Origin: Neodontobutis hainanensis | Lineage: Eukaryota > Chordata > Actinopteri > Gobiiformes > Odontobutidae | Reading direction: 5' to 3' | Assembly (NCBI GenBank): GCA_024349245.1 | Contig: JALDNG010000016.1 | Location: 5,072,001 to 5,136,000, forward strand | DNA length: 64,000 bases | Part shown: piece by piece, positions 48,301 through 61,222 of the stretch | Position numbering within the stretch: the first letter of the stretch is position 1 | Layout of the letters: each line of letters opens with the position of its first letter | The notes under the pieces: generated by a model | Databases searched by the model: none | Seen by the model: the letters and a program-made list of their open reading frames with translations, nothing else | What the model was told of the DNA's origin: nothing | Position numbers and translations under genes: made by a program

Positions 48301-51300
48301 CCTTTTCAGTGTCTATGCCACGTGACATGGACCAGGTTGATGCGATGTAGTCCATAACCCTTTCACTCAAACCTTTGGGAACCTGGTAGAGCTTGAGAAA
48401 ATCTCGGACGCTGTTGAGCATCTCGTGGTAACGGTTTGTGTTAGCGTACATCTGCTGGAAGATTGTTGTCACGTTACCAAAGATGGTGGCATAAAGAAGG
48501 GCTGTAAAAAATAGAAGAAAAGAGTTTGCCTGTGGTACTTATGTTGATGCGGTTTTCGGTTTAGATTGTATAACTACTAACGAGACAAAAGACATTACAA
48601 CAAAACATACTGCAAATGCTTTGATTCAACTGATGTAAAAATATAAGTACAAATATTCAAGAATCCTTGTTGTTGTGTTGTATTGTATATCACTATAATA
48701 ATGTATCCAATGTGCCTAAAGCCTTAATATTGTTTTATTAGCAGCTGCTTTAGTCAGTCATGTGAGAAATGAACAATTCCTGCTCATCATGACACGCAAA
48801 TAAGATCAGCAAAACTTGCCAAAAGGGGGAAACCATAATTACAGCTTCTTAGTAAATGTGCGCGTAGCCATCCATACCCATGTAGTTACATCCTACACAA
48901 TTAGATTCTGACTTTGACTCATTTAGTTTTGTGGAAAAATGAGAATAGCTGAGTAAAAAAGGTGCGTGAGTGAATTGACTGTACGGTTGAACCGGTGCAA
49001 CAGCTGGTGTGTGGGGATCAAAGCCATCAGATGTCTGCTCCGTGTGTAGTGTTCTCCTGGCAGTCGAGGCCTAATTAGCCTCGCTAGAAGGGACGGAGAG
49101 GAAACATGCCAGCCACACATTTCAATTATCCTCAGATGATGACAGTAACCTGTGTGCATGTGCTTTCCGTGCGCTTGAATGTTTGTTTATTTTTTTACAG
49201 CAGCACAATCAAAGTGTTGAAAAACTGCACTGGGAATAATGCTAATTAAAAAGCGCTCATAACTCCTCAAGGGCACAGATAACCACAACTTTCATCCTTT
49301 CATCACTGCTTCACCAGTATTGTGTCTGCTGCTCTATTCTACGCTTGTCTCTACATTGTTCAAAATGTGTTGTTTGTGACGTACAGTATGTAAACTGTCT
49401 TTAATGAGATTGAGTAAAATCATTTATTTTGAGGTTGTCAAAGTTTTGGGATGACAGCAACCTCAAGCATGAGCCCTCCCTCTTCTAATAAGCACTAAAC
49501 ACTGCAACAAAAGAGCGTGTATGTGTCCCCTCAGAGCAGAGCTTCACATACTGTAGCTGTTCCTGTACATACGCACTCCTCGCTTGCTGACGTACACAAA
49601 TTTAACGCTACACAGCACCCAACAGCTGGCTTGTTTCAAGATAGTTAAAAAGACAGTTGTCAGAAACTCGAGGCCCCAGGCCAACAGTTGCTATAGCAAC
49701 AGGACATATGTATAGCCCCATCATCTTCTCCTGTGCAAGCCCCCCACAAAAACCATCGTCACACTGTGATCTTCTACTGCCAGCACCGATCCAGTGCTGA
49801 TGGTAAAAATAGAACAGTATCAGGGCATTCATTTTTCATACAGAACAGCCGTGGACTACACTAGATTGCATCTACAACAGAAATCTCCCGGGGCTGTCTG
49901 GTTTTTAGATATTCACGTTTTAAAATGATTTGTATCTCACAATAAAATATTTAGACACAGACAACTCCACAGATGAGTCTTGCCACTTCTCCCGAAAGCG
50001 CATTCATAAGCGCATTCAAACAGCCGAAAGGTAGATGCGAGAGGAGAAGGGGACAATCACCCTCTCAGCACAGGTCCGAGAGTGGTAGCTAAGAAAAGTA
50101 CAATGTAGGTGCGGAGTGATTTTATAGGGATTGGAAAGAGCGCCTGTGTTAAACTGATGTGGCAGTGTTATTGCTCCGAGGTGTTGCTCTGTGAGTGCAG
50201 TCACACATAATGGCACGGCTCTGTACAGTGCATTATGAGCCACACAAACACAGACACATAAATGTTTCATAGGGAGAAATAAGGACATACTGTGCAAATC
50301 TGCTCTCTCCTTTTAGATCATTGTTAGTGAGAGTTGACAGGTTTGCTATTGTTTTGTTTTCCACAGCAGAACTTACCATTTCCTGACAACAAAGTGGGCA
50401 TTTTTGTTGTGTTGTTTGCCCATCCATTTGTTCCACCAAATCTACCTAATACAGTCCACCAGGCCATTACAGACAATAATTTATTGATATATACGTTTAA
50501 GAGCTTGTATACTTTATATGGCTGATGCTATGTTTTTTCCAGCATTACTTTAGTTTTGTGCTTTAACATTTGGTGATATTCAGTCAAGATAAAAATGTAT
50601 CTGAACACTAAAACTGTGCAATAAACTGCATTGTGTTTGAACATAATTATGGTGTTACTTCTGTACAATTGGAAGACTAAGGTCTGTGATGAAACAGATA
50701 AAGAATGAAATCAATAGTTATGCCGCTGAACTATACTGTAAGTGAGCATAATCCAAATTCCAGAGCTAATCATGAATAAAGTCATATTTTCTGAGCAATA
50801 GTCATAATTTAGTTATTCGTCTACTTGGAGGATTGTGGCTTTAAAAAGCATATTTAAGCCTCTCATGTTTCATGTATTAGCTACATTAGACTGTAGATAA
50901 AAGGCCCTTACTCACATCCAATCATCATCATTGCCACAGCAAAGATTTTTTCTCCATCTGTGGTTGGAGCGATGTTTCCAAAGCCAATACTGGTCAGGCT
51001 GGTCATGGTGAAGTACAATGACGTGATGTAGACCGAGTCCTTGTTGGGGCCACCCTCCCACTTTCCTGAGCCACTGGTGTTGAAGCGGTACGGCGGGCCC
51101 ACAGTCTCGGCCAGAATGTAGAGCCAGCTGTCCGTGCGTATAATGTTGGTTTCCTCGTCGATAACTTCGTAGTCACCAATGCTGTACCTGTGACACATAC
51201 GATACGTTATGATGTACTTTTTGAGCCGCAATGAAAAATGATGGGTTACTTAAAAAGTGTTAACAGTTTTATTTTGAAAGAACTTTTAAAATATAATAAG

Positions 51301-52584
51301 AACTGTGTAATAATATTTTTTTTTGGGGGGGTATTACCATCTATAGTGCTTGATATGATGGTCATTGATAAAGAAGATGCCACTGGTATAGTATGTCCTT
51401 AGAAAAGCAGACTGGACTAGTTTTGGTAAATTACTGGCATAATAATAAAACATTTTATAGATATTCCATGAATGTTTTGTTATTATTGGCATCAAAGGTA
51501 TAATTTACTCATGTCTCATGGCTACTTGCTGCTCCCTTAGAGCCCTATTACCAACCAAACAAGAGTTTTTGTTAGCCTATATTAAGTATTTATGCCATTA
51601 AAACGTCATAATGGCATCTTAGTCTGTGTGCTACCCATAAACATAATAAATCAAACCCAAGACTCACTGCTTGTACCACACTTACCCCCTGCAGTGGAGA
51701 TGATCTGATTAGACTTTAGAGGCCTGGGCTCCATAAATTTACATATCAATGAGTAAAAACAAATTCTCTTGAAAGTATGATAACACTTCCTTTGCTTTAA
51801 GCTACAAAGAACATGTAGTCCCACCGTGTGAAAACAAGTATGTTGACAAAAAATGATCAGCTAATTAAGGCATTAATGATCTTAATTAAATTGTCTATTA
51901 ATGCAGATGCTATTTTTGGAATATGGACCAGAAAATAGCATTAAAGATCTGTAATCTGCATACCAGATGCAGGCGAGCCAATGAGCAGCCAGTCCAAAAA
52001 CGCACACCAGCAGCACCAGCACTGCTGCTCCATACTCAATGTAGTGGTCCAGTTTGCGGGCGACCCGACCCAAACGAAGAAGTCGCACTACCTTAAGAGA
52101 GCTGAACAGACTGCTGATGCCCTGAAATGTAAAAATGCATAGAGAGCATTAGTTATTTAGACGAATCATAACACACAGTTTGTATGTTAAAGATTGACTG
52201 ATGTTATTTTGAGGTTAGCAGTAGTTATAAACTGATGTATACAAATAAAGAAATGTACGCCACACTTTAGAGTGGACACAAAACCAATGGTAAAGAAATT
52301 CAATATGATAATAAAAAGATTTAGGGACATAACAACAAGATAGCATACACAATAAAAGATGGCCGAACACACAAGACAAATATAAATACTGAAATATTTC
52401 TGAGCATTGTGATGTAATGATACTTTTTCTAGTGGTTTCATAATCCGCAGCTAAATGTCAACTCAGCTAAAATCTATACTTAAACACCCACTCAATGATT
52501 TAAAGAGACAACGGAAATCGCATCAGTCTGCTTTCCAGTTTGTAAGAGACGACAATATCTTTTCAGTCCAATGTGTGTGTGTGC

Positions 52585-52631
<47 letters not shown>

Positions 52632-55600
52632 GCCAGGAGAAGGTATTGATTTTGCTAATGTGCTGTGGTCTGCAATGCGAGTACAACTGCAGCGCTCACT
52701 GTCACTTGAGCCAATCTCGCAGCCTGCCAGACACCTCAGCTCCTCTGAAATCCTTTTACAGACCTGAGCTCTCTATGCAATTCAATTACCAGCGCTCTGG
52801 AGTTTTGCTGCACTCTGTAAACACGGATTAGGACTAAAGTTTATCATTGACTGTACTAGGATGTAAAAACACATTGATGTTAATGTATGTTGTAAAACAA
52901 TGCCCAAAAGCAGATATTGCTTTTTTGGAAAGCTCCTTTAACAATAGTCTTCTTGTGGAGCCATAACTCTGTTAAATGTTTAACCTTTTATTACATTAGA
53001 AATTAATGTATTCTACAACTATATCAATAATTCAGAACATTTTTAATCCCAGAATTGTTATAGTTAAGTTTTTATACAGTGAGTAAATGGTTGTTTAAAG
53101 TTTTGCTTTAAATGAAAATGTGTCAAGTATGTATCCCAGGCTTTTTTCTCCATTTCAAAAGCATTTAATGTGTAATGTTTAACATTTATTGCAGCATGTT
53201 TTGTACAGTTTCCTACGCACATGATGATTGATGGATGTACAGCAGCTGTATTGGGCCTTGTCAAAAGCATATTCATAGAGCTGTGGAGTTTTGGCAAGGG
53301 CTGTGGCACAAGATAAAAAGCTTTACATTGCTTATGGCTGCTGTGCCACATTTCCAGACAGTAATGCGTCTGCTTTGTGGATCAAGCTTTACAAGGGAAA
53401 CTGAAGAAATGCTGTTGAAAAGATGCAGACCTGCTGGTGTCACAACGTTATGTGCACAAGTCAAAATCAAACTAAAGCCTACTTGAGTGAGTGCTCGGTG
53501 GTTCCAATTCTTCCCATCACGTCCCATGCAAGAACACAGGCAGAAGTGGAAGGGACCATGCAAACAAAATGGAAGGATGAAAAAGAAGAAAACAAAAATG
53601 AAACACACATAAGGTACAGGACATTCGGTCAGTTATAAGCGATGTATAAATACACAGAATTTTCAATGAACATAAAACATCTTTGTTGAGCAAGTGAGAG
53701 CAATAATGCATTTAAAGCACTGTGTCTCTTGAGCAGCTGTTCTTTGGTTGTTTTTGGGTTGTCAGTCAGCACAAAGCAACATGACACATTGGCTATTAGT
53801 TTTAGACTGTCTCGAGGTAGCTGGCAGGGCTTTAAGAGTGCAGAGAATAACTTTGACAGGAGCTTCTCATTAATAAACCCTCCTTCCTCATTTGGAAACC
53901 TGTTGGGAAAAACAGCCATCAAAGTTATTCATGTCACTCATTAATGACTTTTACACCAGCACAGGCAGCAAGAAGATGTTTGTGCCGTGGTTTAATAACA
54001 CAAGCAATTGTTTACTTGCTCTCATTTACTCCTGCCAGGCATTGCTTCGAAGCAATCTGGAGCAAATGGTTGTTGCAATGAAGGATAGTCCTTTGAGCGG
54101 ACGCTCTCAACTCCTGATGTATGTTTGCACTGGCAGAAAATGGACATCCTCAACAGTGTTTTAATCATATTAATATTTTCATCTTATAAGTTCTGATAAA
54201 CTGTCTGAATAAAGAACCACATTACAATTTAGTAGCTAGATAGAAAGGGAATTAATTAAGGTGTAGAGAGGTGAAGGTGTAGAGCACTTCTCTAAATTCT
54301 CCTATTGTTTTTTCTTTTTTTATGCTGACCCCCTTTGCCCCAACCACTTGAACTCTGTCAGCGTTTCAGATGCTGAACTGTTGAAAGACTAGAAGAGGCC
54401 AAAATGCTGGAGCTGCAAATCCAAAAGTGAGAACCCACAGCCAGGGCTTTTACCGCAGTGTTTCAGTGTGTCGGGGGTAGAAGACTCCTCATGAGAGCCG
54501 ACATGCACTGCTCTGCTCTGTGACATGCCGGGCGGATAAATGCACACACAGCACTTTCCACACATCAACACGCATCCTGACATGTTTAAGCACACAGACA
54601 GGCGCAGCACAATGATGCATCGACATAATGAAAACTGGAAAGTGCTGGGACCGGAGGCTCCATTTAATCAATCTACTGTATACAGTATGTGTGAGTCTGC
54701 AGAAGGAAGAAATCTCCAAGAGCATTCGGAACTGATTTCATTGTATCTGTGGCTGCACAAAAGAATAGATACAATTATTTGATAGTGTTAGAGATAACCA
54801 ACGTTTTCTCAGCTGCAGTCGATCCTCAGTTGTGTTTCTCAACAACTGAGAAACCTTTCAGCTTATATGTTTATTTTAACTGGAAGAATCGTATTTGGAA
54901 AATATATTGTGAAAAGTTTTACAGTTTCAAAGATGTTCAACTTTGAACCATATAATACAATATGTCTTTGCCAGCAAAATGTTTTATATAGGAAAAAAAG
55001 CAACTAAGTGTCAATCAACCTGACCACTCCACCACAAGGCCTAGTTGTTCTTGTACTCGTTGAAATGATTGGTTAATCAACTGAATTGCAGTGATCAATT
55101 TTCAATCAATCAACAACACATTAGTTAAAGGACTAATTATTTCTGTACTTGCATAATTGATTTATTTGATTAATTGGATAACGTTATCGACAGTGAGAGG
55201 GGCGTATAAGTAGTAGCAATGCTTTGGTCTCAGCTTTCGCAAGGTGCTAATGACTTCGAGGCAAGAGTGACACAGCACAAAGTGTCAGATTAATAATGTA
55301 ACTCTCCCTTCCCAATTAAAAATGTGCCAATTATTTCAAGATCCTGTGATAGCTCTCCAGCACACACTCCTCATTATGCCCCCAACATTTATAAATTCAC
55401 AAACAAGCATATCATTATGCATATACTTATTTTTACCCAACACAAAACAACAACACTGATTGATTGATTGGACGGATGTAATGGAAATGTGCCAAATGTC
55501 TTTTTTCTCATTTGGAAGAACACAGATTCAAAAACACTGAACAGGCGACGATAAGAAGAACATGATGATAAGAGATTTTATTAAAAGTATGACTGCCTGT

Positions 55601-58600
55601 CATTTATCTGCTCTGAGGTCACTTACCTCATCCACGTTCTCAAAGGCGTTAATGACATCGTAGGGAAGGCAGGACAGCAGGTCAATGACAAACCAGGTCT
55701 TTAGGTAGTTCATCCGGATCAGTTTGGGGTCAGAGATCACCTCGCCTGCTGGCCCCACAAATGTAGTGTGAAAGTTCAGAACAATGTCAACCAAGAAGAT
55801 GACGTCCACGATGCTGTCCACCACCAGCCATGTGACGTTGTTCTGCTTGGTTTTGAAGGACACGTTGTAGGGCACCATAATGGCTGTGTAGAAGGTCAGG
55901 ATGAGGATGACCCAGTCCCATGTGGTCTTGAACAAGCAGTAGTGCAGGATAATGTGAGGAGGGGTCTTGGGGGTCTCTTGTTTGTACTGAGGTAGAATAT
56001 CGGAGCCCAGCTGCAGGACCTGGTGAAAACAGGCCATCTGATTTTTTATTTATACATCCCTAACAAGAAACCATACCAAAAAATTCCTGCAAGGAACATG
56101 TATATATGCATACCTCAGCTAAGCGTGAGTGCTTGTGGACATTTTCCCCTTTGTGAACAGTGGGCTGTAGCTGCTGTAACACACCTCGACTGCTGGTGAG
56201 GGCTCGAGTTAGCCGGGCAAACTTTCCCCAACCTGAGGCAAATAAACAGAATACACAGTAGGCTACAAGATATTTACTTGTTGAGCGTAAACAACCTCTT
56301 AAGTAAAGTTTCACAAGAACTAGTCCTCTACAATTCTGTTGCATTTGATAAAGCATATGCTATGTTTATTGAAGCTTGTCGGTCAGATATGGCATTCAGT
56401 AAAAGTCAGTAAAAGAGCTATGAGCCTTCTAAAATATTCAATTATTATGAGATTATCAATCATCTAACAAATTTACTTATTTAAAACGTTCAGTCTTTAC
56501 TACACTGATGGATGTCATTGGTGTGCAATAAGTAATATAGCTCAGTAGTCACCTTCAATGGCCGCAATAGTGATGTTGCAATGCATATTAATTGTTCACA
56601 ATGAAGTAACATCATATCAAAATACTCGGGACAAAGACAGGAAGTGAGACATTAAATTAGAGACAAATGTTCACACTACCTACAGGCTTTTAAAATATTT
56701 TTGTAATAAAACATGGAAATAGTTTTTTCCTATCAGTAGCCATATTGTTTATTTATCTAGGTAATATATTAGACACCTATAGCAAAGTGTCAGTAGTTTT
56801 GGTAAGTAGGTTAGCAACACAACACAATCATTGCTAAGGCTATGCTAAAACATGTTTATTATATAATTACACAATTTACACGGGTGCTGAGTTTAATGTT
56901 GTCCAAACCAGATTTTTATCTGCCCTGTTACTTTCATTAAACCACAACCTCCAACCTGTGCTAAGTTGGTTTTCTCAGAGGGTGTTAATCTGCTGTTGGC
57001 AGAATTAGCACTTTTCAGTCTAAGCCATGTTTCTCTGATGGCCGGCACACTCTCAGATAAGAATGTAGGTATTTGAGATCAATGATCTGAGTTGTGCAGT
57101 AAAATTGCTATAGCCTTTTAACTTTTGTTGCCAACACTGCTTCACTTCACAGACTACTACCTTTACACGCTGCAGCTGATAGCTACCTGTTGATGCAGTC
57201 AGCCAAACCATAATCTTCATGTTATGATGAGCCCCCTGCTGCTTTCCTCACTGTGGCTTGTCTGCAGTCGTTCTTTTAAACTGATTCCTGCTCTATTTTG
57301 GCTGTCTTTAACCATTACACAGGCCACTGAACTGTCTTTTGTCCTGTGTGCCCGACTGAGTGGGAACTTAGGCAGAAGCACATGAATGACGATTACATTT
57401 TACAAGCTGACTTTAATTCACATTTGTGAAAAGAATTCAGGGTACAAACATATAAACAATACAAGACATCTAAAGGGTTGTGATGTAAAATATTTCAACT
57501 AACCTTTAGAGGAGTCGTCCTCAATGGGCTGTTTGAAGGCTGTAATATCGCTGAACGTGCAAAGAAACAAGACCACTTTTTCTTGTTCATTTCGAATGGG
57601 TGCAATCTTCACAAAAAACCAAACAGGCGTCCCTGGAGAAAGAATAAAGAAGGAGATAATTATATGATTTTCAATCCGCTCCTTTCTGTGAAAAATAAAT
57701 CCTGTATACAAAACTGTCCTGGACTTGTAAAACTTTCCTTTTACACCTGCAACACCTTTGAGTGGAAGAAACACAAGATTTTTTTTTCCTTTCAGGGGAA
57801 GGCTTCTTTGGTCCAGCTCTCAACCAATTAGTACATTTCCACAGAGGTAGAAATGCACTGGGCCAGCTTTGAACTCGGATATGTGTTACCAAGCCTCGGA
57901 ATACATTTGCATGACAAGAGAGCGGAAACTGGAAACTTCAGATTTTTTTGCTACTTACTGTTTTTCTTGTACATGAGTATCTCAAACGAGTTCATCTCAT
58001 AATTCTCGAACGTCAGCCGCACTTTCTCCGTCGTGTCCTTGTCTGTAAGCTCCCCGTACATAAAGCTGCAACACACAAGGCGAAATTTGAGTTAATCAAC
58101 ACCGCTAGATGGGACCAGCTCATTTATTCATGCACCGTAGGCCGCTGAGTATCACAAACTTTTATTTATTAGTCTCAATTTGTGTCATGATGTGCCACTT
58201 AGATTTATCTGTCCTTTTTTAAAGTACAGAATGATCATTTCCAATAGAGCAAAATACACACTGTTCATCAAAGGTTAATGTAAAAAAAAGTGATTCAAAA
58301 GATGAGTTCTTGTATTAAATATAGCACAAAATAAAGATAAATGTTGCCTAAAGACTAATCGCCTAAATGCAAAGTACCTCTCAAAAGCAAATTAAACCTG
58401 AAGATGGGTCAAGCCACCATGAACGCATTTAACCACGCTGCAGAGACATTCATCTCACTTTGCTTATTACCGCCACCCTCAGAAGCAGCCTGTTCCACCG
58501 CGGTCTAAATATAACCCAGAGTTTGTTATGAAATACAAAAGGCAGGCTAAATTTAATGAGACTACATTCTGATGCAGCCGAGACGTTTCAGACCGGTGCT

Positions 58601-61222
58601 TGATGTAATATCACTGATGAATGTCCTCTACGCCAGCCGCAAGGAGCGCCACGTTCTTCAAAAGGAGAAAACGCTCAAAACCATCCCTCAAGTGACTCTC
58701 TCATCATGTGTGACCGAGTCCCACAGGTCTGTCACTGTATGTTTATGAGATCAACTTCGGGGGGGGAAAAAAAATCCATCACTGACAAATCCTTTGATCA
58801 GGATGTCACCCGAGGAAAAGTGAGGCTCTGATGTTGGACTTAAACAACTGTTAGTGTGTGCGTAAACTTCAAATAAGGATTATTCTATGTTTGCCATTAT
58901 GATCTTACAGATTCAAACATCTGCACATGACTAGCTCAGATAAAAGGAAAAGTTCAACAGCTTTATTAAAAAAGTGAAATGCCAAAAAGAAATATGGATA
59001 TCATTCATCTAAAGCCATCTACATTTCAATGGAGAATTACTATCACATCTTGAAGCAAGCTGATTAATTACAACATTTCCTTGTGCTTACATCACTTTAC
59101 TGTGTCGAGCAGACTAAAAATAACCCTTAAAACAAATCTCCCAAGCAATATTTGTATTGGCAAGTCTTCCTGCAGCTTCTGTTCAGGGACTCCAGGGTTT
59201 AAATCAGTAATGGCTGCAGTGCTGGCTGTGACAAAACCCATCTCCTACGACAGAGCTAGTCTCCCACGGTTCTAAAATCTGGCAGCACCGACTGTTTCTA
59301 TGTGATCCTTTATTTAGTGGCAGTTGTTGGATTTAAAAGGCAGAGTGAAAGCCACATAACTACATGGAAGTGTTAAAAAAGAATGTGTATTTTAGGGTTT
59401 GGAAGGAAGAATTACAGTGTAATCTCCACAAATTGTATTAAAGGCTTCTAATAATAATAATTTCTATTTTTTCTCTATGAGCCCATTTGTTTTATCTAGT
59501 ACCACTAAATGATTTGTGAAAATTATGGGCTTTCAACTTGAAAAAAGGTTAGATATTTTTCATAAACACCTGGCTACACTTTGGTAAATTAACTATAATG
59601 GACTGTATTATACAGATTTATGGATCGAGAGACAGTTTAAGCAGAAGGACAGTTTTTACCCTAGATGCACTGAGTCCCGTTGAGTGCTGTGCTGAGAGCG
59701 ATAATGCTTTATTGCTGTTTATACAAGGTTTCACACTGAGGAAATATATGATCATTGTTTTGTTTGTGAATCCGGCACCTTGTATAGAAAGGCCTCTGAG
59801 CGCTATACACAGTAGAAAGAATCTTGTGACTTTTAACTCATTCTATTTATAATAACAAATCAGAGGCTTTTGGACTTTTTATTGCTTGGATGTTTTCTTG
59901 CCACTATAGGTCACCTCATATCACCACCCCAAACCAGAAAGCATTAATAAAACTAGTTTGTTATTAAAAGTATTAAGGCAACCTTGCGTTTGGCAAAGCC
60001 TTCAGTGACAACAAACTGGGCAGAAGGCTTTATTCGAATACTTCAATAACATTAAGGGTGGGCTCCTGCTTTACAAGCTTTTTGTGAGCTCTAGCTGACT
60101 ATTTGCATTTTTAAACTTTCTTAATAAACAAAAAGATTGACAGAAGTGTCCAGAAAATTATGTAGAGTTTAACTATGAAATTACTTTTTTTTTTTGAAGG
60201 GCCATACCTAAAAATGTACTTCAAGACACCATTGTCTATTGGAGCTATTTTTAAATCTAGTTTGAGTGACTAACACAAGCAGTGAAACCCACTGTTATAT
60301 TTTCATAAGACAAAAATCTTTTAAATTTGCTAAGAATATGTCTTTATTCACTGATATTAGTAGCTTGAGAAAAAAAATAGCTGACATGGCATTATTTGTT
60401 TTTTATTTTTTTTATCCCTGAGGGAAAATTTACAGCGTAACTTTCAGGCCAAAAATATATATTGTGCAAATCATTTTGATGCGTCTTGGACGTGAGATCA
60501 GTAAAATCATGTCTAACTCACTGACAAAGTACACTCAGCTGGACAGAAACTTCCAAAGTAGCTTTCCTGTCCCAGGACAGAGACACATCACGACACATCA
60601 CATCTCAAATAGAAGGAGCAGAAACAGGCCAATAAACTGGACCCTAACAAGAGTCGTATTTGTACAAAATATTCTAAAATTATCCTACCGTTTCAAAAAA
60701 TCTGTTTTTTTCTTGCCGGCTTGGATAGTTTCCACTCAACCTACGATGTCTGAAATGGTGTTGCTGTTGTAACAACACAGAGTTTTTGGGGTAACTGCGC
60801 CCTCTACCAGCTAAATGTTTCCCAGTGTCGCTTTAAGTTACTATGTTAAGAAAAATGTTAACCAATTCTTTAAGCATGTGCTCTAGATGGATAAACAGCC
60901 TCCTTTTGTGACATTTAACCTCAACAATAGCATCACTACACTGAAATGTTGTTGCTAAAACGAGGCTAGGATCAATAAGAACAATTGTAATGATTGTTCA
61001 AATCTAAGTATTTGTATCAGTCATCATCAGTTTCCTGTCATGTTCACGGCACAGTAATTCTCTCCTCTCTGATAATTGGTGAATGTGTTGTCTCATACCT
61101 GCAGGTGCTACTCTTCTGCATGACTTCCGCTCTGTGGTAGCCCGACAGCTTGCAGAAGCCGTCGTTGCTGTAGACTATGGGCCAGTCCACAATCTGAGCA
61201 TTTCCCAGCACAAAGTTAGTAT
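42377..61222 (-). CDS. kcnh1: Voltage-gated K+ channel EAG1 (Kv10.1), first coding exon outside the window
   Basis: Pore-forming subunit of an ether-a-go-go potassium channel. Eleven coding exons: 61222-61099, 58065-57959, 57632-57504, 56232-56114, 56019-55627, 52121-51964, 51187-50916, 48501-48302, 47637-47385, 45356-45160, 43243-42377 (2819 nt, 939 aa, TGA). It opens at DTNFVLGNAQIVDWPIVYSN, so only the short first exon (about 26 aa in mammals) is missing. Order: PAS domain (exons 61222-57504); linker; S1 and S2-S3 (exon 56019); voltage sensor S4 with LKVVRLLRLGRVARK and S5 (exon 52121); pore helix and filter SIGFGN, then S6 (exon 51187); C-linker (exon 48501); cyclic-nucleotide-binding homology domain (47637-45160); and a cytosolic tail with the C-terminal coiled coil. 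The tail words SMETLPERTK, KTDSCDSGITKSDLRLD and HSFYPIPEQTL, and the ending SPELEKEDIFS, match KCNH1 rather than KCNH5. All splice sites are GT-AG. Confidence 0.95.
43244..45159 (-). other. kcnh1: kcnh1 intron before the last exon
   Basis: A 1.9-kb intron (donor GTGAGT, acceptor TTTTTAG). It contains the tandem hairpin array at 43485-43663. No other feature recognised. Confidence 0.7.
43485..43663. repeat. 66-bp tandem repeat, 2.7 copies, each with a perfect 15-bp hairpin
   Basis: The word aactacttct recurs at 43491, 43557 and 43623, giving an exact 66-bp period with nearly identical units. Each full unit contains cctaaaataagaac, an 8-base spacer atatattt, and the exact reverse complement gttcttattttagg. 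Arms including one more pair are 43506-43520/43529-43543 and 43572-43586/43595-43609. The third unit keeps only the left arm (43638-43652). Confidence 0.95.
45357..47384 (-). other. kcnh1: kcnh1 intron between the two cNBHD exons
   Basis: A 2.0-kb intron. It contains a T-run (45456-45474) and an 8-bp-arm palindrome at 46393-46415. No coding or identifiable mobile element. Confidence 0.6.
47638..48301 (-). other. kcnh1: kcnh1 intron between C-linker and cNBHD exons
   Basis: A 0.66-kb intron, donor GTAGGC. Nothing recognised. Confidence 0.65.
48502..50915 (-). other. kcnh1: kcnh1 intron after the pore/S6 exon
   Basis: A 2.4-kb intron between GTGAGT and TACAG. No coding feature. The part 48950-50300 is visibly less AT-rich and free of simple repeats, which could mark conserved non-coding DNA; this is only a guess. 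Confidence 0.5.
51188..51963 (-). other. kcnh1: kcnh1 intron before the pore exon
   Basis: A 0.78-kb intron, donor GTATGC. Nothing recognised. Confidence 0.65.
52122..55626 (-). other. kcnh1: kcnh1 intron between the S1-S3 and S4-S5 exons
   Basis: A 3.5-kb intron with the GT microsatellite (52572-52629). No additional exon for the mammalian 27-residue S3-S4 insertion is seen, and readthrough of the donor hits TGA after eight codons. Confidence 0.6.
52572..52629. repeat. (GT)n microsatellite
   Basis: About 28 GT units with one interruption (gtgcttgtg) near the start, inside a kcnh1 intron. Confidence 0.95.
56233..57503 (-). other. kcnh1: kcnh1 intron after the PAS exons
   Basis: A 1.27-kb intron with donor GTTAGT. 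AT-rich; nothing recognised. Confidence 0.65.
57633..57958 (-). other. kcnh1: kcnh1 intron within the PAS domain
   Basis: A 326-bp intron (donor GTAAGT, acceptor CTCCAG). Nothing recognised. Confidence 0.7.
58066..61098 (-). other. kcnh1: kcnh1 intron between the first two visible PAS exons
   Basis: A 3.0-kb intron, donor GTATGA, acceptor TTGCAG. No coding exon or identifiable transposon. The segment 60420-60840 looks repeat-like, ending in gcgccctctaccagctaa and cagtgtcgctttaa, but I cannot name a family. Confidence 0.55.

Noticed and set aside
52571..52831. Cys/Val-rich open frames across the GT repeat
   Set aside because: Translation of a microsatellite; no coding evidence.
42377..61222. 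Assignment to KCNH5 (EAG2)
   Set aside because: The C-terminal tail matches KCNH1 and the gene sits beside hhat, as KCNH1 does in human.
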